Source of the DNA: Pseudorhodoferax sp. Leaf265
Lineage (GTDB): Bacteria > Pseudomonadota > Gammaproteobacteria > Burkholderiales > Burkholderiaceae_C
Direction of reading: 5' to 3'
DNA: 64,000 bases
Assembly (NCBI RefSeq): GCF_001422365.1
Contig: NZ_LMMT01000012.1
Location: 312,712-376,711 of the forward strand
The notes under the pieces were generated by a model. It saw only the letters and a list, made by a program, of their open reading frames with translations, ran no database searches and was not told where the DNA came from. The position numbers and the translations under genes are program-made. Below are positions 60,036 to 64,000 of this stretch, piece by piece (positions within the stretch are counted from its first letter, which is position 1; each line of letters begins with the position of its first letter).

Positions 60036-60117
60036 CGCGTGCGGCTGGCGCGACGGCTCAGGCCGCGACCGCACGCTGGATCTGTTTGCGCGACATGGCG
60101 CCTGACGCCGCCAGTGG

Positions 60118-60470
60118 CCGCCGCGACGCAGGTACAGCACCAAGCGGCGTGCCACCTTCTGGGCGACGTGGGTGCCGCAGTCCCGCTCGACGAGCGTGAG
60201 CGCCAGGTCGATGCCTGCACTGACACCCGCTGTCGTCCAGTACTTGCCGCTCTCGCAGAAGAGGAGCCCGTCGCTCACCTCGATCGCGGGATACCGCCGC
60301 TGCAGCAATTGCGCCGAGCGCCAGTGGGTGGTCACCTTCTGGCCGTCGGGCAGGCGGCGGCAGCCAGCAAAACGCGCCGGTGCAGACGCTGCAGGTGCGT
60401 TGCGAGCGGACATCATGGGAACGCAGCCAGGCGATGGTCTCCGGGGCCGAACAGATCTGGTCACTGTCGC
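60118..60470 (-). pseudogene. Fragment of a GlxA-type (DJ-1/PfpI-AraC) regulator
   Basis: Two minus-strand frames together give part of a DJ-1/PfpI-type regulator. The first holds APETIAWLRSHDVRSQRTCSVCTGAF; the frame then shifts near 60373 and continues DGQKVTTHWRSAQLLQRRYP, TTAGVSAGIDLALTLVERD and VARRLVLYLRRGG. The canonical Cys-Thr-Gly-Ala-Phe elbow is intact, but the N-terminal third and the C-terminal AraC helix-turn-helix are missing and there is at least one frameshift. It abuts a TctC fragment at 60475. It is a non-functional remnant. Confidence 0.72.
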
Positions 60471-60474
60471 GAGA

Positions 60475-60621
60475 AGTCCGGCTTATCGTCGGCAACTTGT
60501 CGAGGCCGGCATGCAGCCGGTGACGGACGAGCGGCTGAGCGCCGAGGGCCATCGCCACTTCCTCGCCAGCGAAATCCGGAGCTGGGCGCCTGCCATCAAG
60601 GCGGCTGGCGCCTACGCCGAC
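60475..60621 (+). pseudogene. C-terminal fragment of a Bug/TctC-family binding protein gene
   Basis: The plus-strand frame reads SPAYRRQLVEAGMQPV, then FLASEIRSWAPAIKAAGAYAD, the usual end of Bug/TctC receptors (AEIxxWxPxIKxAGA). The upstream 270 residues are absent; the GlxA fragment on the other strand begins where similarity ends. The normal stop is also lost. It is a remnant of a receptor gene, probably left by a deletion that joined two formerly separate genes. Confidence 0.6.
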
Positions 60622-60647
60622 TGGCTGGCACAGGCCGCGGCGGCGCG

Positions 60648-60770
60648 GCGCCGGTCGACCGCGGCCAGTATGTCGCCCGTGCAGGCTGCGGGCGCCGCGC
60701 CAGGTGTTCTTCCACCGGATACGGCAGGTCCGGCAGCTCCTGAGCCGCGGCGTCGCCGCCGCCCTGCCGA
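60648..60770 (-). pseudogene. Partial duplicate of the neighbouring D-amino-acid dehydrogenase gene
   Basis: About 110 bp here match the region 61040-61160 of the intact oxidase gene, with shared blocks such as ATGTCGCCCGTGCAGG and GTGTTCTTCCACCGG and scattered indels. On the minus strand it encodes ELPDLPYPVEEH where the intact gene has ELLDLPQPVEEH, then loses frame. It is a broken paralogous piece lying 110 bp from the intact gene's end, in the same orientation. Confidence 0.72.
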
Positions 60771-60880
60771 CGCTGACGCAACCAAAGAACGTCGCCAGCG
60801 CCATGCGATCGCTTCTGCAGCGCCGCGCGGCCTGAGCCTTCGGTCCATCAGACGGCTTCGCCGCCGGCTGCGCGCAATCG

Positions 60881-62125
60881 TCACGCGTCGCCAAAGCGCG
60901 CCGGCGCGTAGGGCGCCGGCTCGACGAACGGCGCCTCGCCGTCGATCAGTTCGGCCAGCAGCCGCCCGCTCGCCGGCCCCAGCGTGAAGCCCTGGTGCGC
61001 GTGGCCGAAGTTGAACCACAGGCCGCGGTGACGGGGCGCCGGGCCGACCACGGGCAGCATGTCGCCCGTGCAGGGGCGGGCGCCGCGCCAGGGGTGTTCT
61101 TCCACCGGCTGCGGCAGGTCCAGCAACTCCCGCGCCGCGGCTTCTGCGCCAGCCATCTGGCGCGGCGTGGACGCAGCGTCGCGCGGCGCGAATTCCGCGC
61201 CCGTGGTCACGCGCACGCCGCGCCGCATCGGCGCGACCACCAGGCCACGGTCGGCGTCCAGCCAGGGCATGGTGGGGGCCGGCCCGCCGGCGTAATGGCG
61301 GTGGTAGCCGCGCTTGACGAACAGCGGCAAGCGGTAGCCCAGCGGGCGCAGCACGGTGTCGGCCCAGGGGCCGAGGGCCAGCACCGCATGCTGGGCCGAC
61401 AGCGTGCCTTCGGCCGATTGCAGCGACCAGCCCGCACCGCTGGCGCGCAGCGTGCTGGCGTCGGCCTGCACGATGCGCCCGCCCAGGCGCACGAAGTGCT
61501 CCGCGTAGCGCGCCACCAAGGCGCCCGGGTCGGCGACGGCCCAAGGCGCGGTCCAGTGGATGGCGCCGGCCAGCCGTGCCTTCAGCGCCGGCTCTGCGGC
61601 GGACAGGGCCGCGGCGTCCATGGCGAGATGCTGCACGCCGTAGTCCGCTTGCAGGCGCCGGGCGCGGGCCAGGGCCTCGTCCATGGTGGCCGGCTCGCGG
61701 AACACCCAGCGGTAGCCGGTGCGCTGCACCAGGTCCTCGGCACCGGCCGCGGCGATCAGCGGCGCGTGTTCCGGGATGGCCTTGGCGATGAGCCGGCTGT
61801 AGGCCTGCGCGATGGCCGGGTACTGCGCCGGCCCGGAGGCCTGCCAGTAACGTCCCAGCGGGCCGGCCAGGCCGGGCAGCGCCGTGGCGTGGTAGTTCAC
61901 GTCGATGCCGCGCTTGAAGGCCACGCGCAACAGCTTGGCCGCCTCGCGCGGAAAGGCATAGGGCTCGACCGCCTCCTGCTGGATCAGGCCGGCGTTGCCA
62001 TACGAGGTTTCCTCGCCAGGCGCGCGCCGGTCGGCCAGCACCACGCTATGGCCGCGCATGGCCAGGTGGATGGCGGTGCAGGTGCCGACCATGCCGGCGC
62101 CCAGAACCAGGACGCTGGCCGTCAT
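60881..62125 (-). CDS. FAD-dependent oxidoreductase, D-amino acid dehydrogenase type (DadA-like)
   Basis: A 414-residue flavoprotein of the DAO family. The FAD Rossmann motif GAGMVG is at residues 9-14, the ADRRAPGEETSYGNAGLI segment (residues 33-50, in part) is typical of DadA, and GHAHQGFTLGPASGRLLAELI closes the FAD domain. It probably oxidises D-amino acids or related amines at the membrane with quinone as acceptor. ATG at 62125; an upstream frame to 62311 has no similarity. The 220-bp gap to the next gene (62126-62344) holds nothing recognisable. A partial copy of this gene lies at 60648-60770. Confidence 0.9.
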   Translation of the reverse strand: MTASVLVLGAGMVGTCTAIHLAMRGHSVVLADRRAPGEETSYGNAGLIQQEAVEPYAFPREAAKLLRVAFKRGIDVNYHATALPGLAGPLGRYWQASGPAQYPAIAQAYSRLIAKAIPEHAPLIAAAGAEDLVQRTGYRWVFREPATMDEALARARRLQADYGVQHLAMDAAALSAAEPALKARLAGAIHWTAPWAVADPGALVARYAEHFVRLGGRIVQADASTLRASGAGWSLQSAEGTLSAQHAVLALGPWADTVLRPLGYRLPLFVKRGYHRHYAGGPAPTMPWLDADRGLVVAPMRRGVRVTTGAEFAPRDAASTPRQMAGAEAAARELLDLPQPVEEHPWRGARPCTGDMLPVVGPAPRHRGLWFNFGHAHQGFTLGPASGRLLAELIDGEAPFVEPAPYAPARFGDA

Positions 62126-62344
62126 GCTGGCAAGTCCCCGGCCGCGGCGGACGCCAGCCGCGCACCAAGGCGTACCGGTTCGGCGCGCGTGTGGCGCGGG
62201 GGCTGGGCGGGAGGCGGTGCCAGGGACGTGGGCATGGTGGAGTGGTGCTTGCAGGAAGGGGTCGCCCATTGTGTCGTCTGGCGCAGTGCGCACCAAGACG
62301 GCCGCGGGCAAGCCTGCGTTGCCGTCACCGCAACGCTGCGCTGC

Positions 62345-63328
62345 TCAGGGGGCGAGCGTCAGCGCCTCGCGCAGGTGTTCGACGAAGGCCCGTGCTGCAT
62401 CCGGCAGGTGCCGCCCGGCCATGGCCTGCACCTCGAAGTAGCGCTCGTTCATCTCGCGGTCGCGCAGCGGTACGGCGGCGATGCTGCCGGCCTGCAGCTG
62501 TTGGCGCAGCGCCAGTTCGCCGCAGAAGGTCACGGCCTGGGTGTGGGCCACGTACTGGATCAGCGGGTACAGGTGGTCGCTGGTGACCGTCGCGTCCAGC
62601 GCCAGGCCCTGGCGGCTGGCGCTGATGTCCAGCAGCTGGCGCAACGTGGAACTGGCCGCCGGCAGTGCCAGCGGATGCGCCACCAGCTGCGCCAGTGCCA
62701 GATGCCGCCGCGCCGCCAGCGCATGGCCGGCGGCGACGACGGCCAGGATGGGCGCCGGATGCCGCAGCACCACGTCGATGCCACGCTCCGAGCGCAGCGA
62801 CACCGTGACGCCCAGATCCGCCAGTCCCTCGCGCACGCGCCGGCTCACCTCGCTCTGCACCGACATGTCCAGCGTGAAGCGGATGCCCGGGTTGCGCTGC
62901 TGGAATTCGGCCACCAGGCGCGGCAGGAACTCGTAGGCGAAGCCCTCGGTGGCGACGATGCGCACCTCGCCCTGGCGCAGGCCGCGCAGGCCCAGGATGT
63001 CGTCGGCCACGCGCTCGATGTCCAGCCAGGCCCGGCGGGCGTGCGCGGCCAGCAGCTCGCCGGCGCTGTTGAGCACCATGCCGCGCGCGCGGCGTTCGAA
63101 CAGCAGCGTGTCCAGCTCCTGTTCGAGTCGGCCGATCTGGCGGCTGACGGCCGAGGGCGCCACCTCCAGCCGGGCCGCGGCTTCGGTGACCGAGCCGGCC
63201 CGCGCGACCTCCAGGAAGTGGCGCAGCGCCACCTCCTGCAGGACGCGCTGGTTCAGGCCGCGGCGCGCGCGCGGGCGGCGGGTGGTGGTGGGAGGCATGG
63301 TGCTGGCCTTGTCTGTGCGTTGCGACAT
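62345..63328 (-). CDS. LysR-family transcriptional regulator
   Basis: The 327-residue protein has its helix-turn-helix near residues 36-92 (SVTEAAARLEVAPSAVSRQIGRLEQEL, then LLFERRARGMVLNSAGE). The effector domain begins VRIVATEGFAYEFLPRLVAEF. An N-terminal basic extension of about 28 residues precedes it; ATG at 63298 would remove part of it. It resembles the regulator at 1-661 in the ATEGF/ASEGF opening of its effector domain. It is divergent from the Bug gene at 63416, 88 bp away, which it most likely controls. Confidence 0.92.
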   Translation of the reverse strand: MSQRTDKASTMPPTTTRRPRARRGLNQRVLQEVALRHFLEVARAGSVTEAAARLEVAPSAVSRQIGRLEQELDTLLFERRARGMVLNSAGELLAAHARRAWLDIERVADDILGLRGLRQGEVRIVATEGFAYEFLPRLVAEFQQRNPGIRFTLDMSVQSEVSRRVREGLADLGVTVSLRSERGIDVVLRHPAPILAVVAAGHALAARRHLALAQLVAHPLALPAASSTLRQLLDISASRQGLALDATVTSDHLYPLIQYVAHTQAVTFCGELALRQQLQAGSIAAVPLRDREMNERYFEVQAMAGRHLPDAARAFVEHLREALTLAP

Positions 63329-63415
63329 GGGCAATGAAGCTTTCACATCATTGTGCTTGCTGCACTGCTGAGGCGTTCCTACGATGCAGTCACTTCCTCA
63401 CCCAAGGTCTGACCC

Positions 63416-64000
63416 ATGCACTTCGCCCCTGTCTTTCGCCGCCTGGCCCTGGCCGTTGCCGGCCTGGCCACGGCCCTGGCCGCGCTGCCGGTCCTGGCCG
63501 AGGGCACCTACCCCAGCAAACCCATCACGCTGGTCGTGCCGTTCCCGCCCGGCGGCAGCGCCGACACCGTGGGCCGGCTCATGGGCCAGCAACTGTCCGA
63601 GGCGCTGGGCCAGCCCGTCATCATCGACAACCGTCCCGGCGCCGGCACGGCCATCGCCGCCGGCCTCGTGGCCAAGGCGCAGCCAGACGGCCACACGCTG
63701 TTGATCAGCTCGGGCTCCACCTTCACGGCCAACCCGGCGATTCGCACGAACCTGCCCTACGACGCGGTCAAGAGCTTCGACCCCATCGCCGTGGTCGCGC
63801 GCATTCCGCTCATCGTGCTGGCCAACACCAGCGTGCCCGCCAACAACGTCAAGGAGTTCGTGGCGGCGCTGCGTGCCACGCCCGACAAGTACGCCTACGC
63901 CTCGTTCGGCTCGGGCTCGACCTCGCACTTCACGGGCGAGATCGTGCTGCGCGCGGTGGGTGCCAGGATCCTGCACGTGCCCTACAAAGGCAGCGCGCCG
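63416..64000 (+). CDS. Bug/TctC-family binding protein, 3' end beyond window
   Basis: The first 195 codons of a periplasmic receptor. The signal peptide covers about residues 1-28 (ending PVLA), then YPSKPITLVVPFPPGGSADTVGR, DNRPGAGTAIAAGLVAKAQPDGHTLL in parts and HVPYKGSAP, where the window ends. All family landmarks up to the ligand pocket are present and in frame. It is preceded by a divergent LysR gene; GTGC-ttgct-GCAC at 63353-63365 in the gap is a possible operator. The natural stop is outside this window. Confidence 0.92.
   Translation, partial: MHFAPVFRRLALAVAGLATALAALPVLAEGTYPSKPITLVVPFPPGGSADTVGRLMGQQLSEALGQPVIIDNRPGAGTAIAAGLVAKAQPDGHTLLISSGSTFTANPAIRTNLPYDAVKSFDPIAVVARIPLIVLANTSVPANNVKEFVAALRATPDKYAYASFGSGSTSHFTGEIVLRAVGARILHVPYKGSAP

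Overview
The window is very GC-rich and tightly packed with genes, and it reads as the chromosome of a free-living betaproteobacterium of the order Burkholderiales, most likely Comamonadaceae or a close relative. This rests on several traits: periplasmic binding proteins of the Bug/TctC family, many LysR regulators next to small catabolic operons, CaiB/MaoC gene pairs, GC-rich intercistronic hairpins of a kind I associate with that family, and the strong third-position GC bias. I see no rRNA, tRNA, CRISPR array, phage or complete insertion sequence. Species cannot be named from sequence alone.

Layout. 1-3432: a LysR regulator (cut by the window edge) divergent from an M81 (MlrC-like) metallopeptidase and a Bug binding protein, with three tandem inverted repeats between them. 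3469-10084: an oxidative or envelope-stress block of Ohr peroxidase, EnvZ/OmpR-type kinase and regulator, Tat-exported alpha/beta hydrolase, DipZ-like thiol-disulfide protein and a short-chain dehydrogenase; two matching 10-bp-phased direct repeats bracket the two-component operon. 10103-14057: a LysR divergent from a leuC-leuD-dehalogenase-like operon. 14054-18263: EamA exporter, MtfA peptidase, Atm1-type ABC exporter and YciA-type thioesterase. 18373-27772: a branched-chain-amino-acid-type ABC transporter (livHMGF) with an embedded long-chain acyl-CoA synthetase and three tandem paralogous binding proteins. 27820-32562: CoA-binding protein, O-acetylhomoserine sulfhydrylase, acyl-CoA ligase, antisense 2[4Fe-4S] ferredoxin and an ECHDC3-like enoyl-CoA hydratase relative. 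33070-37452: HypT-like LysR and a gltIJKL glutamate/aspartate importer with a candidate sigma-54 promoter; gltI carries a C-terminal deletion and frameshift. 37667-44310: rnk, a TRAP transporter, ureidoglycolate lyase, a Bug protein and a MaoC/CaiB pair. 44409-51463: a LysR, then a Fur-controlled iron block (FecI sigma factor, FecR, TonB receptor with STN domain, DUF3649, PepSY reductase). 51515-60035: peptide-type ABC importer with an amidase, divergent from an M20 carbamoylase/allantoate-amidohydrolase-type enzyme. 60036-60880: a scrap yard of three gene fragments. 60881-64000: FAD-dependent D-amino-acid dehydrogenase type oxidase, and a LysR divergent from another Bug protein cut by the window end.

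Taken together the genes describe a scavenger that imports many organic acids, amino acids, peptides and amides (ABC, TRAP and Bug-type systems), activates acids as CoA thioesters, hydrolyses C-N bonds of amides and ureides, and controls each module with a local regulator. The least ordinary observations are the matched direct repeats around the ohr two-component block, the truncated gltI behind a candidate sigma-54 promoter, the triplicated binding proteins, the long inverted repeat upstream of the acyl-CoA ligase, and the pseudogene cluster containing a partial copy of the neighbouring oxidase gene. I did not find clear evidence for a wholly new system.
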